Source: Desmodesmus armatus
Taxonomy: Eukaryota; Chlorophyta; Chlorophyceae; Sphaeropleales; Scenedesmaceae
Direction of reading: 5' to 3'
Assembly (NCBI GenBank): GCA_007449985.2
Contig: VIIQ02000555.1
Location: 744,001 to 808,000 of the forward strand
Length of the DNA: 64,000 nucleotides
In this document: in pieces, positions 11,848 through 23,226 of the stretch
How positions within the stretch are numbered: position 1 is the first letter of the stretch
Layout: the number at the start of each line of letters is the position of its first letter
Position numbers and translations under genes: made by a program
Notes under the pieces: generated by a model
Databases searched by the model: none
Told to the model about the DNA's origin: nothing
What the model saw: the letters and a program-made list of their open reading frames with translations, nothing else

Positions 11848-14800
11848 TCACACATCGAAGTCCCATGCAATGTCCACGAGCGAGCCATCAGCTGCCACTC
11901 GGTTTTTGTCTGACACCCGTATACTGAGCCCGTCTATGTGACTAGCCAGCAGGGTGTCCCTGTTGATCAGCAGCCGCCTGCAGGCATTCCTGAAGTCCCG
12001 CATGCTGACTAGGTCATCCTTTAGCAGCCGCCGTAGACCTAGCCGGTTGCGCACCGAAGTTGTCAGCTCAGACAGCTCCGCCGATTCGGCTGCCTTCTGC
12101 CTCAAGATGCCTAGGGCGATGTGGGCATTGGCCTGCGCAATACACCAGCGGCCACACAGTAGCGCAAGCAGCAGCAGTGTCGGAAGTGGTTGGACGTCCA
12201 GTCACATGGACGCGCTTGTGTGGCATACCGTATGCCAAAATAAATCAAACTTTACAGGAGGTCGTGTGCCAAGGAAATCTACAGTGTGGTGAGGGGGATC
12301 TTGGACACGGATTGGTGGCAGAATGGGTTCTGGGAACCAGTCAGAATGGGTACAAAAGGTTGACTGCAGGACACAGTCCAGCACCAGCGTATTCATTCAA
12401 CCGGCCCAAGCAGCAACAAAGACCCCCTACACCCCCTACAAACGCTGACTGAGCATGAGTCTCGATGAACCAGCAGGCTGTCTGCCTGGTGTAAGACCAG
12501 CTGTCCCTGCTGCTGGTCTGGGTCCCGTCTCAGCCCAATGCCTGTGGCTAACGGTATCAGTGGCACTGTGGTGGCACCGGTGGCACCGCCCGACCTTTGT
12601 TGTGTCTCACCCACCTGTATGCTGCTGTACACCTGTTGTGCTGAGGCCTGCATAGGCACCTGTATGTAGCCCACCGTCTCATGCACCACTGCTTGCTGCT
12701 GCTGCTCTCGCAGCTGGTAGGTAGGTGCAACATAGACTGGTATGGATGATGCTTCCAACCGCACATCATCGCTGCTGCTGCTGCTGCTGCTGTTGGAGGC
12801 TGCAAGCTTGACTGGCCCATGGTCTGCTGCATGTGCTGCCATGCGCTCAAGGAAAGACCTGTGGGCAGCAGGCAAGGTCACCACAAAGGCAGCAACACAT
12901 AGCTTTGCAACCCTACGTGCAAACGCCAGCAGTGTGTACCCACTTGCAGTCTGCTTTGCAAGCAAGATCATGGCTCTGGCTGTCAACACCCTGTCAAGGT
13001 GATGGTGACGCAATATGCTGGTTGCCCGCGAGCCCAAGCATGACCTGCCTGCCTGCACCACAGGACTCCCCTGGCAATCAACCTGCTCCACATCAAACAA
13101 CCCCTCAAGTGCTCTCTGTCCTCCACCGTCCCTACTAGGGACACACCCGCCCCACCTGTACTCGTGTGTCATGAGGTATGGTGCTGCAGTGAACAGCATG
13201 CGCACCCCCACAGCAGCAGCCACCCTGCCCTCCAAGCCCCTCAGCGCAGCAGCGGCAGCCTTTTTCTCTCGCGCCCACTCAGGGTCTATGCCACCAAGGA
13301 ATGCTGCCCAGTCTTCCATATCAGTTGCAGCATCCAGACACAAGGTACCCTGGCTGTCGAGTGCTGTCCTGCCGCAAATAAGGATGTGTAGGCCGGATAG
13401 GTCGGGAGGGTCGTCTTCTAGGAGGTCGAATGCACCTGCAAGACGCTGAGTCACGGTGGTGATCGGTCGGCGGCAGCAGGAACAACGTGAGGGACGTCAA
13501 CACTGTAAAACTATGATAGATATTGTGCAGCAAGGACGATGCTAGCAGGTGTTGAGATCAACAGCTGTGTCTAATCAAGCGGCCGTCAAGGGGTAACAGG
13601 TGCCACAGAACAAGGTACACTGTACTGGCAGTACAGTACAGGCATGGGCGGCCCTGGGTACGCACGGCATTAACGCCTGTCACACACTCTGTTTTGCAGA
13701 TGTGTGTTGCAAGTGACTGAGCAGCTCATGTGGGTTGCAATTGACGCAACATCGGCCTGCTGGTGGTGTCACCCGGTGTCCTCAAGTGCTGGCACTGACC
13801 TGCAGGTGCTCTATCTGCTGGGGTGGTGTGAACATGCCAGGCTGGAAGCCAGCGATCACCTGCAGAGCATCGATCCCAAGTGAACAGGGTGCTGTGAGTG
13901 AAGCCCTGACTTTGTGCCATTTGGCTGCAACCACACTGCTCCTAGCGTGTCATAGGGTTTGTCTCTGCACCACTCGCATGCCGGCACCAGCAGCCAGCAG
14001 TCAGCATGGCTATGATCTGAGATCATGGTGCAAGGTGGGTCACATTGCAGGCTCATGTTGTGCATGCTGAGGGCTGCACCGGCAGCTTCCATCCCTGCAT
14101 CTGAGTGGTTGCTTGTCAATAAAACTGTTCAAACAAGTTCAAACTTGCTACCGTGCTAGCTGTGACAGCTGCTTACCCCACGCGCCAGCCTGAAGGCTGC
14201 CCTCATATTGGCCACACGTGTGTCATGCTTGGTGGGGCCAGACTCGTGCTGACGAACAACCTGACAGAGCAGCAGGCAGACAGTTGAAGAGGCACCAAGC
14301 ACTTGTAAGTGGCAGCGGCACACACGTCAGCACAGTCAGTGTTTTGGTTTGATGGCACAAAGGTGCCTGCCTGCTGGCATCCTGGAAGGCTGCTGCACAG
14401 CACAAAATGCAGGAGCAAGCATGCCTGCCACGATGCACTAGTAGCTATCATGCTTGAAGTTGCCCTGACACTCGGCCAGTAAAGTCAGGCTGGACCAAGC
14501 AACCTGACATGCACCACATCAGCAGCCATGGACGTTCAGCCACCAAGCCAGTCACGATACACACTCTGCAACACTTCTACCAGTAGTACCACTGGTCTTC
14601 AGGTGCTACTGACATAGCATCCATGCCCTGCAGTGTGGGGTGTTGACTCACCTCTGCTGCTTCTGGCAAGAAGGTGGTCAGGCGTGCATCAGCCCCAGGC
14701 CCCTCTGCCTCCTCCTCCCCCTCTGACCCCACATCCTCAAACCCACACATCTTCAGCAGTTTCAACAGCCCCAACCGAGCACCTGCTGATATCGGCTGGC

Positions 14801-15802
14801 TGCTGCTGCTGTAAGGGTCTGGCTGCGAGGTGCGGGGTGGTGGTGGCGGCACCAACACCAGCTGCACCAACTCAAATTGGGAGGTGGTGTTGCTGTCTGG
14901 TCCTGATGGATCGGATGAGTCATCGTCATCGTCAGTGGCATCCCAGGCAGCTGATGGGGGCTGCTGGGGTATGAGGAAGAACTTGAAGTGGTATGCAGTG
15001 CGGCTGGTGGGGCCAAAGCTGGGGGTGCGGGCCTGGTGGAGGTAGTCCTGGGGGGGGGGGGTGTATGGGGGGGGGGTGAGAGTGAAGGTGGGGTTGTGGG
15101 GGTGTGGGGTGGGAGTGGGAGTGGGAGAGGTGTGTGTGGGGGGGGGGGGGGGGCAGCACAGACATGCGACACAGCAGGGCCAGCTGGGAGCTGCATAAGA
15201 GAGGGTGACAAGTTGTGCTGACTGATGCTGAAGTGGCATAGGCCGTGCAGGTATAAGTTGGGTTGACACATGGCTTGTACTGCTGCTTGCATCGCGAGGT
15301 GTGGCTCACCTGCAGTAGCTTGAAGGACCGTTCGTTCTCAGCCTGCAGCAGACATCGACACAGAACAATGATGAAACATCCACAGCTGTTGATTGCACAC
15401 AATGCATGCGGAGGGAGGTTCCTTACTTCAAGCATTGCCCTGTTGCTGGTGTTGGTCAACGTTGCAGGAGGCACTCACCTGCTCAGCTGGGTAGTCTACA
15501 AAAAGGTCTGGATGCACCCGCTTGTAAAGCTGCCTCAATGCTGCTTTCAGCGTCAATGGCTGTTGCTGATTGGCGGCTGTAGCAAGTTGCTTGGCAGCCT
15601 GCAGTTGGCACCAGTTCTGCTGGTGCAGGCAGCCCTGCCCTGAGTGTCCTGTGCGTCCATCAAGTAGCAGGGCAGACGATGTGCTAGTACGTAAGACCTC
15701 AGCGCTATATGTAACGCTGCCAGTGCACGACAGAGCTTGCGGGAGCGACTGCAACAGTGGGAGTGATCTGCTGCTGAGCTGGCGTGCCAAGGCTATCAGC
15801 AT
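11848..15802 (-). CDS. TCAIM-like protein (DUF4460/DUF4461), 571 aa, eight exons
   Basis: Exons in transcript order are 15802-15479, 15342-15310, 15047-14652, 14260-14177, 13859-13800, 13445-13156, 12858-12615 and 12132-11848; phases agree at every junction. The DUF4460 J-like helix pair is clear near residues 85-122: LKAALRQLYKRVHPDLFVDY followed by P, then AENERSFKLLQ and DYLHQAR. It is like the start of human TCAIM, a mitochondrial protein, and keeps the HPD tripeptide of DnaJ domains. The rest (HESGPTKHDTRVANMRAAFR, FQPGMFTPPQQIEHLQ, HILICGRTALDSQGTLCL, and a C-terminal RRLLKDDLVSMRDFRNACRR region) fits a divergent DUF4461. The N-terminus is Ser/Leu/Arg-rich and acid-free for about 45 residues, compatible with mitochondrial import. 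Molecular function of the family is unknown. Intron 2 has very long G/C homopolymers. The gene is head-to-head with the pseudouridine synthase gene. Confidence 0.85.
15048..15152. repeat. Homopolymeric G tract region in TCAIM-like intron 2
   Basis: Plus-strand runs of 10-16 G alternate with GTGTATG and GGGAGTGG steps. On the coding (minus) strand this is a C-rich polypyrimidine tract ending at the acceptor of exon 3 (15047/15048). It may serve as an extreme 3' splice-site pyrimidine tract. Run lengths are likely variable and error-prone. Confidence 0.7.
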
Positions 15803-16383
15803 CTAAGCGTGAAACACGGCAAGTTTTGAGGCAGGGTAGTTTGGAGGTAATCAGACTATGTCTGGGCCGAACAGACGCTGGCTCTGTGGCCGGCAAAGTG
15901 GACTTGCTACTGCCGGAAGGCCGATCGTCGGGCTGTACAGGAAGAGGACGACAAGACATATTCGGCAATGCGGACATTGGCCAATCACAGGAAAAAGACA
16001 GTACATTTTCCGTACTTCAATGCGGTGCTGTCGCTCTGCCTCCCCACCCTGTCCCCTGCCCTGGAAGTGGAGCAGCAGAGGCTACTGGACTACACAGAGA
16101 GCTTTGAAGGGTGCTTCAAAGGGCCAAACAGCTGCTGGAGGCACTGCAATGCAGGATATATTGCGTCGTGAACCACCACAACAGCAGGGCCACCACCAGC
16201 AGCGGCAGCAGCAGCCTTGCGGGGATGATATACAATCCTGGAACAAGCACATGACAGCAGCCTACATGTCCCACAACAGAAACTGGGCCGTAAGTGCTAA
16301 GCATGCCCGGCAGTTGTTCAGGCCGTATACAGCACTCTTCATGCCGCACAGTCACGTGAACTTGTTTCAGTCTGCGACTGCAG
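15803..16383. promoter_or_regulatory. Shared upstream region of divergent TCAIM-like and pseudouridine synthase genes
   Basis: At most about 580 bp separates the TCAIM-like ATG (15802, minus) from the first confidently placed pseudouridine-synthase exon (16384, plus). The start codon and probably one more exon of the plus-strand gene must lie here. An open frame from about 15,968 (HFPYFNAVLSLCLPTLSPAL) is a candidate, but I could not fix its donor. No TATA-like element is obvious. Confidence 0.45.
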
Positions 16384-18786
16384 GCAGTCGAAGACTTCTA
16401 TCTGCAGCTGGTGGCTGGGCGTCAATGCCTGTCCTCCATTGGTCTGAGCCCCTCTCGCCCTGCAGTAGACTCAAGTCAAGGCACACAGCAGCAGTGCGAG
16501 CAGCAGCAGCAGCAGCAGCAGCAGCATGATGCAGCCTCAGCAGGCAACACAGGGCTACCTTCTCGTGTAACATACAAGGTGTGCTGGCAGCAGGGATTGA
16601 TAACCACCCAAACAGCAGTTGCTCTAAGGTGTGAAGTCTTGCCCACTCTTGCCAAACATGGCATGCAGCCCAGGCACTTGACGTTTGTGCTGAACGCCTT
16701 GCCAGGGCCAGGCTGGCTTTGGGTGGAGACGCCAAATTTTGCCAATGCTTTTCAGTTGGCTGGCTGAGATCATCACCAAGCCCAGGAAGACAGCTTCACC
16801 GCATGCACTCCTCAGTACCCCTGCACCACCCTGCCTGCTCCTTTCTTGCAGCTGCATGTGTCATACCTCGGTGGCAGCTTCTGTGGGTGGCAGAAGGGCA
16901 ACAGCCACAGCAAGCCATCTGTCCAAGACACCCTGGCACGTGCCATCGCTGCTACAGGTCTCTGTGAGCGCAGTGCCACCAAGTCAAAGAGGGCGGCTGC
17001 CAGGGCAGAGCGCAGGCAGCAAGCACAGCAGCGGGCCAAGCAACTTGCCGCAGCAGGTGCAGCTGCTGCTGATGACAACGGTTGCAGCAGCGGCGGCGGC
17101 TTGAGTCATCAAGATCGCTCAGCGGCCTCATCAGGGAGAGAGAGTGACACATCAGCAGCTGCTGGTGGGCAAAGCAGTCCAGCCTTGGAGGATGACCCGT
17201 CCCTGCAGCAGGAAGCAGCTGCCACAGTTCCAGTGGCTGTGGCTGAGGCTGCTGTCGGCTCAGTTGTGAACAGCATGCAGCATGCTAGCAGTGATGGTGG
17301 CTCAGCAGGTGGGAAGCCTCGACTTGTTGAACAGCACACGCAGCTGCCGTCCTTGCAGAGTGGGGGCCGGACAGATGCAGGGGTCTCTGCTGTGGGGCAG
17401 GTGGGTGGGCAGCCTGTGTGGTCAGACTGGAAAAAGGCAAAGCATCACCTGCAAGCGGCCCAGGCTTGCTACAGGCCCACCCTGGTGTCTGCTGTTGGAG
17501 AGATCCTGGGCATCGTCACCCTCTTTGCACATGTATTCTCCTGCATGTCAGTTTCTATTCATTTTGTTACAAGGCCTTCCATGTTGCAGCAGTGGCAGGT
17601 GCATTACATATGCCAGCTCAGCTGGCAGCAGCTGGTCAGTCTGTACTGGAGGCTTGCTTGCCTCACGCCACTGCTGTTGTTGTGATGTGTTGCTGCTGCC
17701 AGGTTGTCTCATTCTACTCCTGGCAGCCGCCTGTCTCAGGAACAGAGCTGGCCACCAGGATCAACAGTGCACTGCAGCAGCAATGGGCAGCAACCGCAAC
17801 TGCCCAGGAAACACGCACCAGCTCACACATCAGCAGCAGTACCAGCAGTAGCAGCAGTAGTCTCAGTGAAGCTGACAGCAGTTTTGAAGAGCAGCAGCCC
17901 CATACTGCAGCAGGTGGTAAGGCCGGGCCACCCCCTGCTGCTGCAGGGGGTAGTGCCTCCCAGCCTGATCAGCTGCCTCCTGTGTGCCCGCTGTGTGTGT
18001 GTGAGGCGTGTCTGGTGCCCCGTCAGTTCCATGCCACCTTCTCTGCCTCCTGGAGGCGCTACCTGTACCTGCTGCCACTCAGGAGGGACACACCAGCAGG
18101 TGAGGGTACGGAGGGAAGCCCTCAGTTGGACTGATTCGATTCATCATTCAGAATGATGTGTTTGCAGAAGGGGCCCGGGTGGGGCAGGTCGTCACGTGTG
18201 GCATGTGGCTTATGCGTGTGCTGTTGAGGGGAGGGGTTGCAGCCAGTCTATGCGTTGCCAGGCAGGGAGGGGGCATGGGTTGACACGTATGTGGAGTGCC
18301 GCACACTCCATGGGTCCTGGCTTGTTGCGAGGTGTGCCAATGCGGTCCAACAGCTGAGCCTGATGGTGCACGCTGCCATGCTTGCAGGGGACCACCAGCT
18401 GCTGCTCCCCCGGTACACAGCTGAGGTGCAGCAGCCTTCCAGCTTGACTGCTGACCAGCTACAGGTCGTGCAGTGTGCCCCTGATGTTGACCCATCGGTT
18501 GTGAACGCACTGTTGGAGCCCCTGCAAGGCCGCAGGCTGAACTACACTGCCTTTGCACGAGACACCCAGCAGGGTAAGGACTGTGAGTGCACACTGCTGC
18601 TGGCCAGGGCATCCCTGGTGTGGCTACCGCAGCCAGGGTCACTCCCACTCCACCCTGACAGTACTAGTGCTGCCGCAAGTGACCAGGGCCAGGGGCACTT
18701 GCCTGGAGGTCTGCTGCAGCAGGGGGTACAGGCGCAGCACCACAGCAGCAGCAGCAGCAGCACATCAGATCCTCACAAGGCAGTGT

Positions 18787-18825
<39 letters not shown>

Positions 18826-19100
18826 TTCCAGGGGGTGGTGATGGCTGGCCCTGCCTGGCTGTTGAGCTGGTTGCGGACCGCTTCCTGCGCAGGATGGTGC
18901 GTGTGCTGGTTGGCACACTTGTTCGTGAGGCTGCAGCTGTGGCGCAAGCAGGTGGTGCTGGTGGCCGGGAGCAGCTGCTGCAGCTGGTTGAGGGAAGGGA
19001 CCGCATGGCAACTGCTAAGGCAGCGCCGGCACTGGGGCTGTGCTTTGCTGCTGTTGGTTATGAGGAGGGGGAGGATGAGCCTGGTCTGCATGGAGTGTAA
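16384..19100 (+). CDS. TruA-family tRNA pseudouridine synthase (N-terminus unresolved)
   Basis: The enzyme isomerises uridine to pseudouridine in tRNA. Placed exons are 16384-16578, 16852-17400, 17703-18099 and 18388-19100 (617 aa). The 16578/16852 junction joins SRVTYK to LHVSYLGGSFCGWQ, the canonical TruA first strand. The catalytic motif GGRTDAGVSAVGQ carries the nucleophilic Asp and straddles the 17400/17703 junction. The tRNA-binding segments ACLVPRQFHATFSASWRRYL and LNYTAFARDTQQGK follow. The final domain has FLRRMVRVLVGTLVREA and GLCFAAVGYEEG. RTDAGV rather than RTDKGV is closer to bacterial TruA than to Pus1/Pus3, hinting at an organellar or bacterial-type enzyme. The protein is much longer than TruA (about 270 aa) because of Gln/Ser/Ala-rich insertions, including a pure (CAG)n run near 18790-18822. 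The stop codon overlaps a TGTAA motif. Confidence 0.9.
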
Positions 19101-19604
19101 CAACAAGCGTTGTTTCGTGTATGTCCCGCAACGCCCCAAGGTGCTGACTAGGCACGCCCTGAGGGTCACACCTGGTCCAGTCTGTGCCAGGGCTGGTGGC
19201 GAGGAGACCCTAGACTGGCCTCTGAAGAAATTACTGGGGGTGCAGTCAGTCTGATCGACGTCAACGTACACCACAGACCAACCCCATCATCAGCAAATCA
19301 TCACAGAATGGGAGACACCCACCAACCCCTCCTCAATTCCCCCCCCCCCCAAAAAACACAGTCGCCATCATCATTCACGCCTGTCCTATCTGCACATAAC
19401 CACTTGAACTGATATATTGTCACAGATGAGAGGCGCAAAGGGTACTGAAACTGCAACAACACCCGCGGGTTTGGTAAACCCCACCATGCATGAATCTGTG
19501 ACCCAAGGCCACAAAAATCGCCTCAGGACCACGGAAGCGTGTGCGGTAGAATCTCCTGTTGTAGCCAGAGGTCCTCACAGTCCACAGCCCTACAACTCGG
19601 CACC
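19101..19604. other. Intergenic region before PSAO
   Basis: This holds the pseudouridine synthase 3' flank and the PSAO promoter and 5' UTR. A run of C then A (about 19341-19356) is the only notable composition feature. No gene is seen. Confidence 0.5.
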
Positions 19605-21311
19605 ATGGCTCTTGCTCTGCGCACCCAGTCTGCACAGGCTGTCAGGCCCGCTGCAAGTACGTAGATCCTCGTTTAGGGGCATGCAATGTTGCACACGTCG
19701 CTCGGCGCAGTGGCAGCTTGGCACCCGCAGAGAACCCGCATGCGATCCCAGGCCTGCTGCCTCCATCACGGAAGCACGCATAGTGTCTGACGCAGCTGTC
19801 TGCCCTTGGCTTGCAGGGCCTGCCGTCCGTGTGTCTCGCCGCACCGCCGTGACTGTGAGGGCGTAAGTACCACCTACAGTGCTGCTGAGCCAGGAGAGGG
19901 CATGTGTGCAGCGTCGGTGAACATCCTTGGCAGATCACATAACTCACTGTTGATGGCACCTGTTGTGTTCCTGTGTGCAGTGGCTCTGCCTACCCCTCTG
20001 ACTGGATCAAGCGTGATCCCCTTGTGCCAGTGCTGGGCTTCCTGGGGTGAGCAAGGACATTCTGCAAGATCGCCAGCAGCAGCAGCAGTCACATGTCTCT
20101 GGGCATAGCCAGCTTGATGCAGCTGCATCTCGCGTTTTGACAGCAGCGGTCTCTGCAGCGGACTGTCGGAGCATCTGGTGGCCTGCAGCAGTCGCTTGGG
20201 GTTCAACAGCCCTGCACTTGCACGCTTACAAGCAGGGGTACAGCACACGGCTACCATAGCAATCCCTCCCTGAGCCTGTGCTGACAACCCTCTCAATCCC
20301 TCTGCTGCAGCTGGACCATCCCCAGCAACATCCCAGTCAGCGCGTTCGGCGGCCAGAGCCTGTTTGGCCTGTTCACCAGCCAGATCGGTGCTGAGCTGGC
20401 ACACTTCCCCACCGGCCCATCCATCGACTCTCCCTTCTGGCTGTACATGGTCACATGGCACATGGGCCTGTTCGCCTGCATCTTCTGGTGAGCCAGCCAG
20501 CACAGTGATCTGTGGAGGGGCAGGGGCAGCAGGGGAGAGCCTGTGGTAGCAAACACAGCGAGTGAACGGGTGGCTCCAGCAGCAGCTTGTTAAGGTTGAG
20601 GTGAGGGGAAACAAGGCAGCAGAGAGAGATTTCCTGCTGCAACAAGCCTGCTGCAACAAGGAGTACTGGGTGAATGGGTGGCTTCAGCAGCGGGTTCATG
20701 CTGGGGCCAATTGGGAAGGGCCGCATCTTGCTGCACCCAAGAGGAAGGCATAGCGCAACTGCAGTTGTTGTGGGCCCAACTGTTCTCTTAGCAGATGGCA
20801 TTGGGTCGGGGCACTGCCTTGGTTTGTAGGCTGCATGTGCTGCATGGTTCATCTTGACACAACGAAATATCGTACAATGAATCAACGATTGTGCTCTGTG
20901 AGGCCAATCAGGGATATCATCGTCCCTCAGGATCTTTGTGCACAGCTGGCAGCTGGCCCCAGTCGGCATAGCTACTGCAGCAGCTCAGAAGCAAGGGCAA
21001 ATGCCTGTTCACCCTCCTCTACAGAGGATGAGTTGCGGCATCTGCCCCTGCTTATAAGCTGCAGCGAAGGCTGTGACCGTGTCAGCATGTGTGCTTAGCC
21101 GAGCACTCACTTCTCATCACGTCCCCACATCACGTGCTCCTCATTCCTCACACCGCCCGTGAACGTGGCTTGGTTGGCCCAGAGCCCAATGGGCGGCAAA
21201 CCTCAACCTGTTACATATGCTTCATACTCACCCAAGTTGCGTGCTGCACCTGTTGCTGTCTGCAGGGGCCAGATCGGTGTGCAGGCACGCAAGCAGGGCT
21301 ACCTGAACTGA
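19605..21311 (+). CDS. PSAO: Photosystem I subunit O (PsaO), 128 aa, five exons
   Basis: Nuclear-encoded PSI subunit of plants and green algae, placed on the LHCII-docking side with PsaA/PsaL. Exons are 19605-19656, 19817-19862, 19981-20046, 20311-20487 and 21266-21311; phases agree. Residues 1-33 form a plastid transit peptide rich in Ala, Arg, Ser and Thr (MALALRTQSAQAVRPAA onward). The mature part carries YPSDWIKRDPLVPVLGFLGW, then IPVSAFGGQSLFGLFTSQIG, AELAHFPTGPSIDSPFWLYM with the first membrane helix, and the closing GQIGVQARKQGYLN. The length matches family precursors. Intron 4 (20488-21265) is the longest. A TGTAA signal lies at 21521. Identification is secure. Confidence 0.97.
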
Positions 21312-21520
21312 AGCCGTTTGTTTGTTGTGTCAGCAGCCATGTCAGTAGCAGCAGGGAGTGTGTGATGTGAGGGTCTAGTCCTGCAGGAGCAACAGCAGCT
21401 GCCAGCGTGTGTGGTGCCTCACCACTAGTACTGCTGCCGTCAGCTGGTGGTCTGACTCTGTGTACATGTATCAAGCAGCTGCAGCTGATCTGCAGCGCTG
21501 CCGAGAGGGCAGCACTGTGG

Positions 21521-21525
21521 TGTAA
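21521..21525 (+). terminator. TGTAA poly(A) signal of PSAO
   Basis: The green-algal poly(A) motif lies 210 nt downstream of the PSAO stop, the first such motif after the stop codon in this strand that I found. Confidence 0.5.
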
Positions 21526-21938
21526 CCATGCTTCTGGATCAACATTACAGACACTGTGCTGGACGCAGCTGCTGGCACAGCAGCTGGCAAGACGGTCTAG
21601 CTGCCCAGCACAGCTGATAGCAGCACATGGCTCGATGAGGGTATGGGACTCATGGGATGTAGATGCTCAAGTTGCGTCGAGTTGCATCCAGCAAGCAGGT
21701 TGGGCCCAGCTGTGCCCTGGAAGCAGATGCTGCATACAGAGCAGGCAGGCATCATAACTGGCTGGTCGATTTGCAGATTAGTCACAAATCAACAGGTAGC
21801 CCCGGCTTTGTCAACACAAACCCAAGTCGTTGCTAGATCAATCCTATGCTGCCAGTTGCGTATGACAACTTGCAGTGTGGCGCCTGTCATTGACACATGT
21901 GCAAGTATGGTTGTTGCAAGATGCGGCTGGACACATCC

Positions 21939-22042
21939 AGTTGCGTTGCACTTAGAAATTATCAAAGGTGCACTTTCATGAGGGCAGCACAGTTGCATTG
22001 CACTTAGACATTGTCAAAGGTGCAGTTACATGAGGGCAGCAC
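21939..22042. repeat. 52-bp tandem duplication
   Basis: Two copies start at 21939 and 21991, each with the frame AGTTGC-TTGCACTTAGA, then ATCAAAGGTGCA or GTCAAAGGTGCA, then ATGAGGGCAGCAC. A few substitutions separate them. Confidence 0.85.
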
Positions 22043-22090
22043 AAGCTGAAACAGTAGCAGCACATCCAAACAAGCGACTCCGTGCGGAAG

Positions 22091-22178
22091 GCTGCCACAC
22101 AGCCCCCCGCCAACTATTGAAGGCCACCATGCTATGCTGCCACACTGCCCGCCGCCAACCATTGAAGGCAACCATGCT
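22091..22178. repeat. 45-bp tandem duplication
   Basis: Copies start at 22091 and 22136, both beginning GCTGCCACAC and continuing through CCGCCAAC-ATTGAAGGC to ACCATGCT. They differ at several sites. It begins about 50 bp after the 52-bp duplication, so the locus has duplicated repeatedly. Confidence 0.8.
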
Positions 22179-22655
22179 TGCTGTACAATCACCATTGACA
22201 GCTACCCCACACGACTCGGCATCATTGATGCAGGGTGGGTTGTCACCGCCAGCAGGCACTGACGCAAGCTTGCAGCAGTCTCACTTTTGATGGTATAAGC
22301 CTGTCAAGTGTGTGATCGGCCAGAAGATGACAGTGATCAGCACAGCAAGATGCAGGTGGTCACCTCTACAAGTCAATGGCAGCCACGCCACTGGCAGCAA
22401 GTGTCTCACTGCGCACAACTCACAGGCCGCATCGATCGCAGCCGGCCTTGCCAGCCAGCCTCACTCTTTACCAGTTACAAGCAGCATCCCACACAAGTTG
22501 TGATGCCAACCACCACTGTCGGGGACAATCATTCAAGACCAGGTACCATAAGTGACATACAGCAACCACTACAGAGAGCCCCAGGGCTCCCAGACAAACA
22601 TGCGTAGTTTGCTGAGGCAAGCGGTCACCACTTGCTGCAGACGTCAACAAGTACA

Positions 22656-22680
22656 TGTACTACAGGTAGCCTGTAGTACA
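22656..22680. other. Perfect 11-bp hairpin with 3-nt loop
   Basis: TGTACTACAGG is followed by TAG and then its exact reverse complement CCTGTAGTACA. It lies between two convergent 3' ends, where it could form a strong stem in read-through RNA of either strand. Function is not shown. Confidence 0.75.
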
Positions 22681-23226
22681 GTCAAAGGGTAATACAGCAG
22701 CCAACAACGTGCCACCACAAATGTGGCACCGCAACATCCCATCAGGCTGTTGGCAACCTGAGGATGAGCTGGTCAAGGTTTAATAAAGTTCTGCCAGCAA
22801 CGCGGGCGTCAACATGAAAATGAAGCACCACACGGAAGCATAATAAAGCAGCATGTGATACAATGCCAACAGGTACAACTTGAGTACAACTGGGGCAGAT
22901 GCTGCTGCCCTCTCTTTATTCACTGCTGCAAACCTCTGCCTTGGCCGAAAGGCGTCCTCACCCACGTACCATGGCCCCCACTCACCCTTCCCCCTCCAAA
23001 GACCCCATGTTCGGCGGAACCCTGCTCATTGGATGTGAAGGGCTGCCCTAGATGTATGGATATTACCTGTCACTTTCTGCAAGGTTCCCCCTGCATTTAG
23101 CTGCTTCACCTCTCACTCCTCATAGGTGCAACCCTGGGTGTGACTGCTTGGCTCCGCCTCGCCCACTCTCGAAAGTGTGACCCCAGGTGTGATCCCCAGG
23201 GCATGATCTCCCAACCTCTTCCTCAC

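Larger units (their letters stand above)
21312..23226. other. 1.9-kb convergent intergenic region with small tandem duplications
   Basis: This lies between the 3' ends of PSAO (+) and the P450 (-). No exon is supportable. It contains a 52-bp tandem duplication (21939-22042), a 45-bp tandem duplication (22091-22178) and a perfect hairpin (22656-22680). Confidence 0.5.

Noticed and set aside
12393..13454. Single 353-residue minus-strand ORF
   Set aside because: It reads through two introns of the TCAIM-like gene. Conserved blocks and GT-AG sites split it into exons 13445-13156 and 12858-12615.
13619..13637. Small inverted repeat ACTGTACTG-G-CAGTACAGT
   Set aside because: Short, inside an intron of the TCAIM-like gene, and not distinguishable from chance hairpins of this size in 64 kb.
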